A model generated the notes under the pieces. That model saw nothing but the letters and a program-made list of their open reading frames with translations. It was not told the origin of the DNA and searched no databases. A program made the position numbers and the translations under genes. A stretch of 8,613 nt of DNA from Clostridiales bacterium. Its GTDB lineage: Bacteria; Bacillota; Clostridia; Christensenellales; Christensenellaceae. This document shows positions 1-6,166 of this stretch, in pieces; position 1 is the stretch's first letter; the number at the start of each line of letters is the position of its first letter. The stretch spans positions 1 to 8,613 of the forward strand of contig QAKS01000065.1 of NCBI GenBank assembly GCA_003343685.1, written 5' to 3'.

Positions 1-2
1 GT

Positions 3-884
3 TCAGTCTTTATAGCGCTCCTTGCCCATATAAAACAGCGCCAGCGTACCCGGACCGGAGTGAGAGCCGATGACGGGGCCGGTATAGTGAATGGCGACTT
101 CCTTGATGGTGGGGAAGCTTTCCAAAACCTTGGCCTTTAAGAATTCGGCATCGTCAATACAGTCGCCGTGGCAAATAAACACAGTTTGGCCATCGGGATT
201 CTTGATATCCATTTGCATATGCTCAACCATGGTAAGAATGGATTTTTTGCGGCCGCGTACCTTGAAGTGGGGAATCAGTCTGCCGCGGTCATCCACGTCC
301 ATGACGGGCTTGATTTTTAACATAGAGCCGAAAAATGCGGATGCACGGGAAAGCCGTCCGCCCCGGCGCAGATGGTTCAAGTCGTCTACGGTAAACCAGT
401 GAATCAGATTCAGTTTATTGGCCTCCACCCATTCGGCAACTTCCTCTATGGTTTTGTCTGCATCGCGCATGTTTACGGCGTAGTCAACGAGCAGGCCCAG
501 ACCGCGGGAGGCGCACAGACTGTCTATGACGTAAATTCTTTTCTCGCCAAACTCTCCGTTCATCTTGTCGGCTACATTTTTTGCGTTTTGATAGCTGCCG
601 GACAGCGCGGAAGAAAACTCTATATGAAGAAGGGGAAGCCCTCCGGCTATGGCACTTTTAAAATATTCCTCATAGGCTTCGGCGTTGATCATGCTTGTAG
701 TAGACGGCTCGCCGGCGCGTACTTTGGTATAGAAATCGGTATAGGACATGGAATGGCCGAAATCATCCGGGTATTCCTTGCCCTCGATCAGAAATGTAAA
801 GGGAAGGCACACAATATTGTGCTCTTTGGCGTAGCTTTCGGTCAGATCCGCACAGGAACTGGTGGAAAGGATAAATTTACTCAT
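3..884 (-). CDS. DegV family fatty-acid-binding protein
   Basis: A complete 293-aa protein of the DegV/FakB family, whose members bind one fatty acid and, where studied, present it to the FakA kinase for phosphorylation and entry into phospholipid synthesis. Family marks are the N-terminal STSS segment (residues 7-10), the STTS loop (61-64), the SSALSGSYQNA strip (91-101), the DDLNHLRRGGR signature (167-177) and the C-terminal GPVIGSHSGPG motif (269-279), which in the family lines the fatty-acid head-group site. Length is typical (about 280-295 aa). The ATG at 882-884 is supported by GAAGGAG seven bases upstream. It is transcribed divergently from the aminotransferase operon, from its own promoter at 948-976. 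No fakA is visible. Which fatty acid it binds cannot be read from the sequence. Family assignment is firm; a role in exogenous fatty-acid use is inferred. Confidence 0.93.
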   Translation of the reverse strand: MSKFILSTSSCADLTESYAKEHNIVCLPFTFLIEGKEYPDDFGHSMSYTDFYTKVRAGEPSTTSMINAEAYEEYFKSAIAGGLPLLHIEFSSALSGSYQNAKNVADKMNGEFGEKRIYVIDSLCASRGLGLLVDYAVNMRDADKTIEEVAEWVEANKLNLIHWFTVDDLNHLRRGGRLSRASAFFGSMLKIKPVMDVDDRGRLIPHFKVRGRKKSILTMVEHMQMDIKNPDGQTVFICHGDCIDDAEFLKAKVLESFPTIKEVAIHYTGPVIGSHSGPGTLALFYMGKERYKD

Positions 885-947
885 CGTCGTTCTCCTTCAG
901 ATGTTTTATATAATTATTTTGATGCTCAAACTATTTCTTTATTCTAC

Positions 948-976
948 ATTATATAAAATATGGAAATAAATTTCAA
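948..976 (-). promoter_or_regulatory. Sigma-A type promoter of the degV gene
   Basis: Read on the minus strand, a -35 box TTGAAA (971-976) is followed after exactly 17 bases by a perfect -10 box TATAAT (948-953). The predicted start of transcription is near 941, leaving a leader of about 57 bases before the degV ATG. Assignment is by consensus match and position only. Confidence 0.72.
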
Positions 977-1155
977 GGGGCATATTGAGCAGGGTGCGGA
1001 AAAGAGGAGAAAAGGCCGTCATATATATTTTTTAAGGGTGTTGTTAAGCAAATAAAAGGGGAATGCGTTTTGCAAAAAAACATTCAAGCAGCCTAAAAAC
1101 GGGAAAAAGTGCAGAAAAAACTGCAATTTGAGAGATGCAATATTTCATTTTTCTA

Positions 1156-1184
1156 TTGTCATTTCAGAAAACATGTGGTAAAGT
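1156..1184 (+). promoter_or_regulatory. Candidate promoter of the aminotransferase/citrate synthase operon
   Basis: TTGTCA (1156-1161) is followed after 17 bases by TAAAGT (1179-1184), preceded by TGG (1176-1178), so it has an extended -10 element. The predicted start near 1191 gives a leader of about 40 bases. The -10 box is imperfect, so the call is moderate; a TAAAAT at 1184-1189 is an alternative but would need a 22-base spacer. Confidence 0.5.
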
Positions 1185-1230
1185 AAAATAGTATGAGTTT
1201 TAAATATGATTCGAAGGATGGGTATTGGTT

Positions 1231-2424
1231 ATGAAGATTTCGAAAAAGGTTGCCGGTATAGCGCCGTCTCTGACGCTGGGCATAGACGCCATGTCCAAAG
1301 ACATGAAAAAGAGAGGGATGGATGTAGTCGGCTTTGGCGCGGGAGAGCCGGATTTTGATACGCCGGAGTATATTAAGGATGCCGCCATTGAAGCGCTGCA
1401 TGCGGGCAAAACGAAATATACCCCTGCCTCCGGTATGATAGAGCTGAAGGAGGCGGTCTGCGGAAGATATGAAAGGCGGTACGGCCTTTCCTATGACCCG
1501 GATCAGGTGGTGATTTCCAACGGAGGAAAGCACTCTCTTTATAACGTGATGCAGACGCTGCTGGATCCCGGCGACGAGGTGATTATCATAGCGCCGTACT
1601 GGCTGACCTATCCGGAGCTGGTGAAAATTGCGGACGGCGTGCCTGTATATGTAACGGGACGGGAGGAGGACGATTTTCAGCCGGCACTCGGAGATATTGA
1701 AGCGGCTGTGAGCGACAGGACGAAGGCGGTTATCGTCAACAGCCCCTCGAATCCGTGCGGATGCGTTTATAAGACGGGTACGCTGAAGGGAATCGCTGAA
1801 ATTGCGAAAAAGTACGATCTGGCGATTATTTCGGATGAAATTTACGACGTGATGGACTATATGGGACAAGGCGGCACGATTGCAGGCGTAAGTGAGGATG
1901 CGAAAGAGCGGACGATTGTCGTGAACGGCATGAGCAAGGCCTATGCCATGACGGGCTGGCGGATTGGTTATACCATAGCGCCCAAGGCGTTTGCCAAGGC
2001 CATGGGCAGCCTGCAAAGCCAGATGACCTCAAATCCGTGTTCCATATCCCAGTGTGCCAGTGTGGAGGCACTGCACGACCATGCCGATCTGATTGAGAGG
2101 ATGGTGGGTGTGTTTAAAAAGAGAAGCGAGATGATGTATGAGCTGATCAATGATATTCCGCTTCTGTCGTGCAGACAGCCGGAAGGCGCGTTCTATGCGT
2201 TGGTAAATATAAAGGAAGCCATCGGAAAGAAGTATCACGGGGAGGCAATCGACGGGTCTGTCAAGTTTGCAGAGCTGCTGCTCCAAAACGAGTTGGTGGC
2301 AGTCGTTCCCGGCGTGGCGTTCGGTGCGGAGGGCTACATCAGGCTGTCGTATGCTACGTCGGAAGAGAATATTGAAAAGGGCATTGGCAGGATTGCCGAA
2401 TTCTGCCGGGAATTGGAGCGATAG
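1231..2424 (+). CDS. Aspartate aminotransferase-like, PLP-dependent class I (subgroup I-gamma)
   Basis: A 397-aa fold-type I aminotransferase expected to exchange amino groups between aspartate and 2-oxoglutarate. Visible landmarks: FGAGEPDFDTP (35-45), SNPCG (173-177, canonical NPTG with Thr replaced by Cys), SDEIYD (201-206), the PLP lysine K236 in MSKAYAMTGWR, and R371 in YIRLSYATSEEN, the expected alpha-carboxylate ligand. K100 in NGGKHSLYN matches the lysine used by thermophilic AspATs for the substrate side-chain carboxylate, favouring acidic substrates. I chose ATG 1231 because MKISKKVAGIAPS lines up with the usual family N-terminus. GAAGGA (1213-1218) is 12 bases before it but only 6 before an in-frame TTG at 1225, which would add two residues. 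It abuts the citrate synthase gene with no gap. Specificity is inferred; family is certain. Confidence 0.9.
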   Translation: MKISKKVAGIAPSLTLGIDAMSKDMKKRGMDVVGFGAGEPDFDTPEYIKDAAIEALHAGKTKYTPASGMIELKEAVCGRYERRYGLSYDPDQVVISNGGKHSLYNVMQTLLDPGDEVIIIAPYWLTYPELVKIADGVPVYVTGREEDDFQPALGDIEAAVSDRTKAVIVNSPSNPCGCVYKTGTLKGIAEIAKKYDLAIISDEIYDVMDYMGQGGTIAGVSEDAKERTIVVNGMSKAYAMTGWRIGYTIAPKAFAKAMGSLQSQMTSNPCSISQCASVEALHDHADLIERMVGVFKKRSEMMYELINDIPLLSCRQPEGAFYALVNIKEAIGKKYHGEAIDGSVKFAELLLQNELVAVVPGVAFGAEGYIRLSYATSEENIEKGIGRIAEFCRELER

Positions 2425-3855
2425 ATGGAAAAGGATCAAGAGAGAAACCTGCAATACGAGAGGACTAACCTGCTGCAGGAAAACGACTATGACTATACGC
2501 TGCAGGATGTGAAGGAGCCGGAGCTTTTTCGGGATATGTTTTCCTATGACGAGGTACCGAAGGTGCGTTTTAACCACAGGACGGTTCCTATGCACTTTCC
2601 GGATGAAATATGGATTACGGACACCACGTTCCGCGACGGACAGCAGGCCAGAACGCCGTTTACTGTACAGGAGATCATAGACCTGTATAAGATTATGCAT
2701 AAGATCGGCGGAGAGAAGGGAATCATCCGCCAGAGCGAATTTTTTGTCTATACGGAAAAGGACAGAGAGGCGCTCCGAAAGTGCCAGGAGCTGGGGTACA
2801 CCTATCCCGAAATTACCACATGGATCAGGGCCAGCAAGAGCGATTTTGCACTGGTCAAGAGCGTCGGTATTGAGGAGACGGGGATTCTGGTTTCATGTTC
2901 CGATTACCATATTTTCAATAAGATGGGGCTGACACGCGCTCAGGCCATGGATAAGTATTTGGGGATCGTAAAGGATGCGCTGTCTTACGGCATCAAGCCG
3001 CGCTGTCACTTTGAGGATATCACGAGAGCGGATTTTTACGGCTTTGTCATCCCGCTGGCAAACGAGCTGATGAAACTGATGCAGGAGAGCGGTATCCCGA
3101 TTAAGATCAGAATGTGCGACACGTTGGGCTATGGCGTTTCCTACAGCGGGGCTTCCCTGCCGAGAAGCGTGCCGGGCATCGTCTATGGACTGCGTTTCTT
3201 TGCGGGTGTGCCGTCGGAACTGCTGGAGTGGCATGGGCATAACGACTTCTACAAGGTTGTGGGAAATGCGGCGACGGCTTGGCTTTATGGTGCGTCGAGC
3301 GTCAACTGCTCCCTGCTGGGGATAGGTGAGCGCACGGGCAACTGCCCGCTGGAGGCGATGGTGATCGAATATGCCCAGCTCAAGGGAACGGCAGACGGCA
3401 TGGATTTACGGGCGATTACGGAGATGGCGGATTATTTCAGGACGCAGATCGACTACACCATCGGCGAGCGGACGCCCTTTGTAGGCAGGAACTTCAACTC
3501 TACCCGCGCGGGAATCCACGCTGACGGACTGATGAAGGATGAGGAAATTTACAATATCTTCAATACAGAGAAGATACTGGGCCGTCCGGCGGGCGTGATG
3601 ATCGGAGAGCACAGCGGGCTGGCCGGTATTGCCCACTGGATTAATACCCATTTTATCCTGAAAGAGGGAGATGTGGAAATCGACAAAAAGCATCCGTTGG
3701 TTCAGGCGGTCAAGGACGCTGTAGACGCCCAGTATAAGGAGGGGAGAAACACTACCTTCTCCGATCTGGAACTGGAGACGATCATCAAGGATGTGGATGC
3801 GGATACCTATTTGGCGCTGATTCACCACAGAAAGAGTGTGACGAGCAGGCGGTGA
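2425..3855 (+). CDS. Re-citrate synthase-like enzyme (isopropylmalate/homocitrate synthase superfamily)
   Basis: A 476-aa HMGL-like TIM-barrel enzyme. The whole protein resembles the clostridial Re-citrate synthase described from Clostridium kluyveri, which condenses acetyl-CoA with oxaloacetate and is related to LeuA and homocitrate synthase, not to GltA. Landmarks: TDTTFRDGQQ (65-74) with R70 and metal ligand D71, SEFFVYTEKD (104-113), CHFEDITRADFYGF (194-207), the metal-binding HGH of EWHGHNDF (H270, H272), GIGERTGNCPLE (299-310), and RAGIHADGL (361-369). The LeuA C-terminal allosteric domain is absent; the remaining tail is short and helical. The ATG follows the upstream TAG immediately and uses GGAG (2415-2418) inside the aminotransferase gene, implying coupled translation. 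Alternative products are homocitrate or isopropylmalate synthase. No leuBCD or lysine genes are adjacent, so citrate is favoured. The resemblance comes from remembered family sequence, not an alignment. Confidence 0.78.
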   Translation: MEKDQERNLQYERTNLLQENDYDYTLQDVKEPELFRDMFSYDEVPKVRFNHRTVPMHFPDEIWITDTTFRDGQQARTPFTVQEIIDLYKIMHKIGGEKGIIRQSEFFVYTEKDREALRKCQELGYTYPEITTWIRASKSDFALVKSVGIEETGILVSCSDYHIFNKMGLTRAQAMDKYLGIVKDALSYGIKPRCHFEDITRADFYGFVIPLANELMKLMQESGIPIKIRMCDTLGYGVSYSGASLPRSVPGIVYGLRFFAGVPSELLEWHGHNDFYKVVGNAATAWLYGASSVNCSLLGIGERTGNCPLEAMVIEYAQLKGTADGMDLRAITEMADYFRTQIDYTIGERTPFVGRNFNSTRAGIHADGLMKDEEIYNIFNTEKILGRPAGVMIGEHSGLAGIAHWINTHFILKEGDVEIDKKHPLVQAVKDAVDAQYKEGRNTTFSDLELETIIKDVDADTYLALIHHRKSVTSRR

Positions 3856-3886
3856 TGTGCGGTGCTGCGGGGAATATGACGAATAC

Positions 3887-3932
3887 AGACGGAAACAGGC
3901 TGACAAAATACAGCGCTGTATCCGTCTTTTTT
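3887..3932 (+). terminator. Rho-independent terminator after the citrate synthase gene
   Basis: A 12-bp stem with one mismatch (AGACGGAAACAG at 3887-3898 pairing with CTGTATCCGTCT at 3916-3927), a 17-base loop and a run of six T (3927-3932). It lies 31 bases beyond the stop codon and closes the aminotransferase/citrate synthase operon. The loop and 3' arm also contain a perfect 14-bp palindrome (3908-3921) that could form a competing hairpin. Confidence 0.82.
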
Positions 3933-3956
3933 ATGGCAAGCAGGGATGAGGCAAGG

Positions 3957-3985
3957 TTGACAACCCGAAAAAATGCTGCTATTTT
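3957..3985 (+). promoter_or_regulatory. Promoter of the arsR-MATE operon
   Basis: A perfect -35 box TTGACA (3957-3962) is followed after 17 bases by TATTTT (3980-3985), with TGC directly before it (3977-3979) as an extended -10. The predicted start is near 3992, inside the inverted repeat at 3983-4008, which suits a repressible promoter. Confidence 0.65.
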
Positions 3986-4008
3986 AATTTAGTATATACT
4001 TAATTAAA
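3983..4008. promoter_or_regulatory. Probable operator: 26-bp near-perfect inverted repeat
   Basis: Two 13-base half-sites, TTTAATTTAGTAT (3983-3995) and ATACTTAATTAAA (3996-4008), are reverse complements except at one pair (3990/4001). The repeat covers the end of the -10 box and the predicted transcription start and ends 17 bases before the arsR ATG. ArsR-family dimers typically bind A/T-rich dyads placed like this and repress their own operon. Binding by the product of 4026-4367 is inferred from position. Confidence 0.6.
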
Positions 4009-4025
4009 TGTAGAGGAAAAGAGAA

Positions 4026-4367
4026 ATGGACGATGTGAAAATGATTCACAGTATTACGGAGCCGACGAGGTTTCGGATTTTGCGGCTTTTATTTGAGCAT
4101 CATTACTGTGTACGCGCGCTTGCAAAAAAATTGGACATCAGCGAGTCGGCGGTGTCCCAGCATATGCGCATTTTGAGGGAGTGCGGCATTGTACACGGTG
4201 AGAAGATGGGATATCAGGTTCACTACAGGATTGAAAGGGAGCGGCTCACGAGACTGTTTGACGGCATGGCAGAACGTCTGTGTGCCTATCCGAAGGGCGG
4301 CAAAGTGACGGAGCAGTGTACCTGTGAATTTATGCCGGAATGTTTGTGCAGAGGAAAAAGGGCCTGA
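4026..4367 (+). CDS. ArsR/SmtB-family winged-helix repressor with cysteine-rich tail
   Basis: A 113-aa DNA-binding regulator. Residues 8-75 form the winged helix: EPTRFRILRLL (12-22), the HTH from VRALAKKLDISESAVSQHMRIL (29-50), and the wing GEKMGYQVHYRI (58-69). Family members sense metals, metalloids or redox and release their promoter on binding. The classical ELCVCDL metal motif is replaced by FEHHYCVRAL (23-32), with one Cys (C28) and two His. The tail instead carries CTC (98-100) and CLC (106-108), a CxC-x5-CxC cluster, plus C86. This suggests a soft-metal or thiol sensor, but the ligand is unknown. AGAGG (4012-4016) serves the ATG. The stop lies 10 bases before the MATE start, so both form one operon, probably autorepressed through 3983-4008. 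Length fits the family. Confidence 0.88.
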   Translation: MDDVKMIHSITEPTRFRILRLLFEHHYCVRALAKKLDISESAVSQHMRILRECGIVHGEKMGYQVHYRIERERLTRLFDGMAERLCAYPKGGKVTEQCTCEFMPECLCRGKRA

Positions 4368-4377
4368 GGAGGAGAGC

Positions 4378-5748
4378 ATGAAAAACGACTATCTGGTACA
4401 GAGAAAGCCGCTCATGGCTCTGCTCATCTTTGCGCTGCCTATGATTGCAGGCAATTTGTTTCAGCAGACCTATACCATGGCGGATTCTGCAATTGTAGGG
4501 CAATTTGTCGGGGAACGGGCGTTGGCGGCGGTGGGGGCCTCTTACGCGCTGACCAATATATTTATCTGTGTGGCTATCGGCGGAGGAATCGGGGCGTCGG
4601 TTATTGTGAGCCGGTATTTCGGCGCGAAGGCATATACGAAGATGAAGCTGGCCGTTTTAACGGCGCTGCTCTCCTTTCTTGCGGTCAGCATTGTCTTAGG
4701 AGGGGCGGGACTGCTGCTCTGTGGGGATATTATGGTTTTGCTGAACACGCCTGCCGACGTTTTAGGTATGGCGGTGGAGTACCTGAATATCTATTTTATC
4801 GGGCTGCCGTTTCTGTTTATGTACAATGTGATTTCATCCATGTTCAACGCTCTCGGAAAGTCGAGAATCCCTCTGTATTTTCTGATTTTTTCGTCAGTAT
4901 TTAACGTTGCGCTGGATTTTGTTCTGGTCAGGAACTTCCAAATGGGGGTAACGGGTGTGGCATGGGCGACGCTGATCGCGCAGGGTATTTCGGCGGTGCT
5001 GTCCTTTGCGGTATTTTTGAAGGAACTGAAAAAGCTGCAATGCGGGCATACAAAGGCATTCAGCCGGGCAGAGCTTATGGCTATGACAAAAATCGCCCTG
5101 CCGTCTATTTTGCAGCAGTCGACGGTTTCCATCGGCATGATGTTGGTGCAGTCTGTGGTAAACGGCTTTGGGTCGCAGGTGTTGGCGGGCTTTTCGGCGG
5201 CAATGCGCGTGGAGGCGATTTATTCAGTTCCCATGGCAGCCATAGGCAATGCACTTTCGTCCTACACGGCGCAGAACATCGGCGCCGGCAGGCAGGAGAG
5301 GGTTGCGGCGGGATATCACGCCGCCAATGGGATGGTGTTTGTCTGTGCGGCTGTGACGTGTATCGTTCTGGAGTGTTTCTCACGAGAGATCGTGTCCATG
5401 TTCCTCGGGAAAAACGGGACGGCTGCGGCAATGGCTGTCGGAGAAGGGTATTTGACGTTTATCGGATGGTTTGCCGGACTGTTGGGCTTTAAAATGGCGG
5501 TGGACGGTGTGCTGCGCGGCGCCGGGGATGTAAAGCTGTTTACGGTGGCAAATTTGGTCAACCTGTTTATCAGAGTATTCCTATCCGTTATGCTGGCGCC
5601 CGAATTTGGAATTGCGGTCATCTGGTATGCCGTGCCGCTGGGCTGGACGGCAAACTGGATCATCTCCTTTTCGCAGTACAGGACAGGGAAGTGGCGGCGC
5701 ATTTACTGTTCGGAGGGGGCAAAGAGGAACATCAAAACGGCGGAATAA
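4378..5748 (+). CDS. MATE family efflux transporter (YoeA-like)
   Basis: A 456-aa multidrug/metabolite exporter of the MATE family, normally 12 transmembrane helices in two pseudo-symmetric bundles driven by Na+ or H+. Hydrophobic segments run throughout. The N-lobe has PMIAGNLFQQTYTMADSAIVGQ-type family sequence (21-42) and GGGIGASVIVSRYFGAK (68-84). The C-lobe repeats the theme with ALPSILQQS (240-248) and NALSSYTAQNIGAG (291-304), followed by GVLRGAGD (377-384). I start at ATG 4378 because AGGAGG (4367-4372) sits five bases upstream; longer in-frame starts run into arsR and lack a ribosome site. Control is probably by the upstream ArsR repressor. Substrate cannot be predicted; the Cys-rich regulator hints at a metal-related or thiol-reactive compound, although MATE proteins usually move organic cations. 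No forward terminator is evident after the stop. Confidence 0.92.
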   Translation: MKNDYLVQRKPLMALLIFALPMIAGNLFQQTYTMADSAIVGQFVGERALAAVGASYALTNIFICVAIGGGIGASVIVSRYFGAKAYTKMKLAVLTALLSFLAVSIVLGGAGLLLCGDIMVLLNTPADVLGMAVEYLNIYFIGLPFLFMYNVISSMFNALGKSRIPLYFLIFSSVFNVALDFVLVRNFQMGVTGVAWATLIAQGISAVLSFAVFLKELKKLQCGHTKAFSRAELMAMTKIALPSILQQSTVSIGMMLVQSVVNGFGSQVLAGFSAAMRVEAIYSVPMAAIGNALSSYTAQNIGAGRQERVAAGYHAANGMVFVCAAVTCIVLECFSREIVSMFLGKNGTAAAMAVGEGYLTFIGWFAGLLGFKMAVDGVLRGAGDVKLFTVANLVNLFIRVFLSVMLAPEFGIAVIWYAVPLGWTANWIISFSQYRTGKWRRIYCSEGAKRNIKTAE

Positions 5749-5768
5749 AAGCCCTGCGGTTATCGCAG
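5744..5768 (-). terminator. Possible weak terminator of the 82-aa orphan gene
   Basis: On the minus strand, CTGCG-ATAAC-CGCAG (5754-5768) forms a 5-bp GC-rich hairpin whose loop holds the TAA stop of the orphan gene, followed by GGCTTTTATT. The stem is short and the T run is interrupted, so this is tentative. The opposite strand has no T run, so it would not stop the MATE transcript. Confidence 0.3.
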
Positions 5769-6008
5769 CTGTGGATCCGGATTGGACTCGTGTCTGTACG
5801 GTGCGGACGGATGAGAATTCAGATAATCATGAAAAAAGTCTCGGGCAGAGTCGGATAGCAGAAGGGAACAGATAAATTCTCCGATGAAATCCTCATAGGA
5901 TTGCGAATAAATCCGCCCACCCAGGCGGTCCGCCGTTAATCTGTATTCGTTCAGAAGCCGGCTGTTCCATGCATCGGTCAGCTCTATTGTGATATGCACT
6001 TTTTCCAT
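5760..6008 (-). CDS. Hypothetical small protein, 82 aa, divergent from an XRE regulator
   Basis: I do not recognise this protein. It begins with a short beta-like segment (VHITIEL, 4-10), followed by probable helices (12-30 and 38-55, including SYEDFIGEFICSLLLSD), and ends in a polar, proline-containing tail (64-82). No signal peptide or membrane segment is seen. The strand-then-helix start is loosely like a ribbon-helix-helix protein, but that is not a claim. Its reality rests on a perfect AGGAGG (6014-6019, minus strand) five bases before the ATG, a plausible extended -10 (6070-6078), and its clean fit between MATE and the XRE gene. It converges on MATE with 11 bases between stops. It may share an operator with the divergent XRE gene. 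Confidence 0.62.
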   Translation of the reverse strand: MEKVHITIELTDAWNSRLLNEYRLTADRLGGRIYSQSYEDFIGEFICSLLLSDSARDFFHDYLNSHPSAPYRHESNPDPQLR

Positions 6009-6013
6009 AGGTA

Positions 6014-6019
6014 CCTCCT
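6014..6019 (-). promoter_or_regulatory. Strong ribosome binding site of the 82-aa orphan gene
   Basis: AGGAGG on the minus strand, five bases before the ATG at 6006-6008. It is one of the two full AGGAGG sites in the window and the main reason to accept this small unknown gene as real. Confidence 0.7.
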
Positions 6020-6069
6020 GTTGGTTATATTTTCAATTTTTTAATTTATAACAGACGATTCCTTTACAC

Positions 6070-6078
6070 ATTCTAACA
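6070..6078 (-). promoter_or_regulatory. Candidate extended -10 element for the 82-aa orphan gene
   Basis: On the minus strand the sequence is TGT followed by TAGAAT (6070-6075), an extended -10. No good -35 exists; the position 17 bases upstream falls within the 6089-6114 inverted repeat. Predicted start near 6063, with a leader of about 55 bases. A promoter that relies on the extended -10 with the repeat over its -35 region would be easy for a repressor to block. Confidence 0.4.
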
Positions 6079-6088
6079 TAATCCAATG

Positions 6089-6114
6089 TTTTTTGGTAGC
6101 ATACTACCAAAAAA
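6089..6114. promoter_or_regulatory. Perfect 11-bp inverted repeat, likely operator between divergent genes
   Basis: TTTTTTGGTAG (6089-6099) and CTACCAAAAAA (6104-6114) are exact reverse complements around the spacer CATA. It lies between the orphan gene (minus) and the XRE gene (plus), where an XRE dimer would be expected to control both directions. A second 7-bp repeat, TAAAGAA-AATC-TTCTTTA (6115-6132), follows immediately. A weak forward promoter (TTGGTA 6093-6098, 16-base spacer, TAAAGA 6115-6120) would overlap both. Binding is inferred. Confidence 0.55.
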
Positions 6115-6166
6115 TAAAGAAAATCTTCTTTACAATGGATGATAGAAAAGGTGAAAGGATATAGCC

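Larger units (their letters stand above)
885..1230. other. Divergent intergenic region between degV and the aminotransferase operon
   Basis: This 346-base, A/T-rich stretch has no credible gene. It holds the degV promoter (948-976) and a candidate promoter for the rightward operon (1156-1184). Between them lie a palindromic TTTTGCAAAA core (1068-1077), a small hairpin TGCAG-aaaaaa-CTGCA (1110-1125), and two direct TGCAAT copies (1122-1127 and 1136-1141). I see no T-box, riboswitch core or small RNA that I can support. The length and structure leave room for regulator binding upstream of the aminotransferase gene. Confidence 0.6.

Noticed and set aside
372..956. Plus-strand frame of 194 codons opposite degV
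   Set aside because: It overlaps a well-supported DegV gene, has no ribosome site, and its translation has no family features.
1159..2016. Long minus-strand open frame (285 codons) across the aminotransferase gene
   Set aside because: It lies opposite a clearly conserved enzyme, has no recognisable domain and no convincing ribosome site; it reflects codon bias of the real gene.
2029..2700. Minus-strand frame of 223 codons spanning the aminotransferase/citrate synthase junction
   Set aside because: It crosses two real genes on the other strand and shows no protein-family signature.
2425..3855. Annotation as 2-isopropylmalate synthase (LeuA)
   Set aside because: The C-terminal allosteric domain is missing, no leuBCD genes are adjacent, and the overall sequence resembles Re-citrate synthase more; it remains an alternative.
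4324..4377. Longer N-terminus for the MATE protein
   Set aside because: It would overlap the arsR 3' end, lacks a ribosome site and adds residues not seen in MATE proteins; ATG 4378 has AGGAGG at the right distance.
4962..5492. Plus-strand frame of 176 codons inside the MATE gene
   Set aside because: It is a different reading frame of a well-defined membrane transporter, rich in Arg/Gly/Cys as expected of an off-frame translation.
6089..6114. Bidirectional intrinsic terminator
   Set aside because: On both strands the T run precedes the stem and an A run follows it, so no U-tract trails the hairpin; it also lies between divergent genes where no transcript ends.
6135..6164. Nine-residue leader peptide before the XRE gene
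   Set aside because: No ribosome binding site precedes the ATG, and no attenuator structure depends on it.
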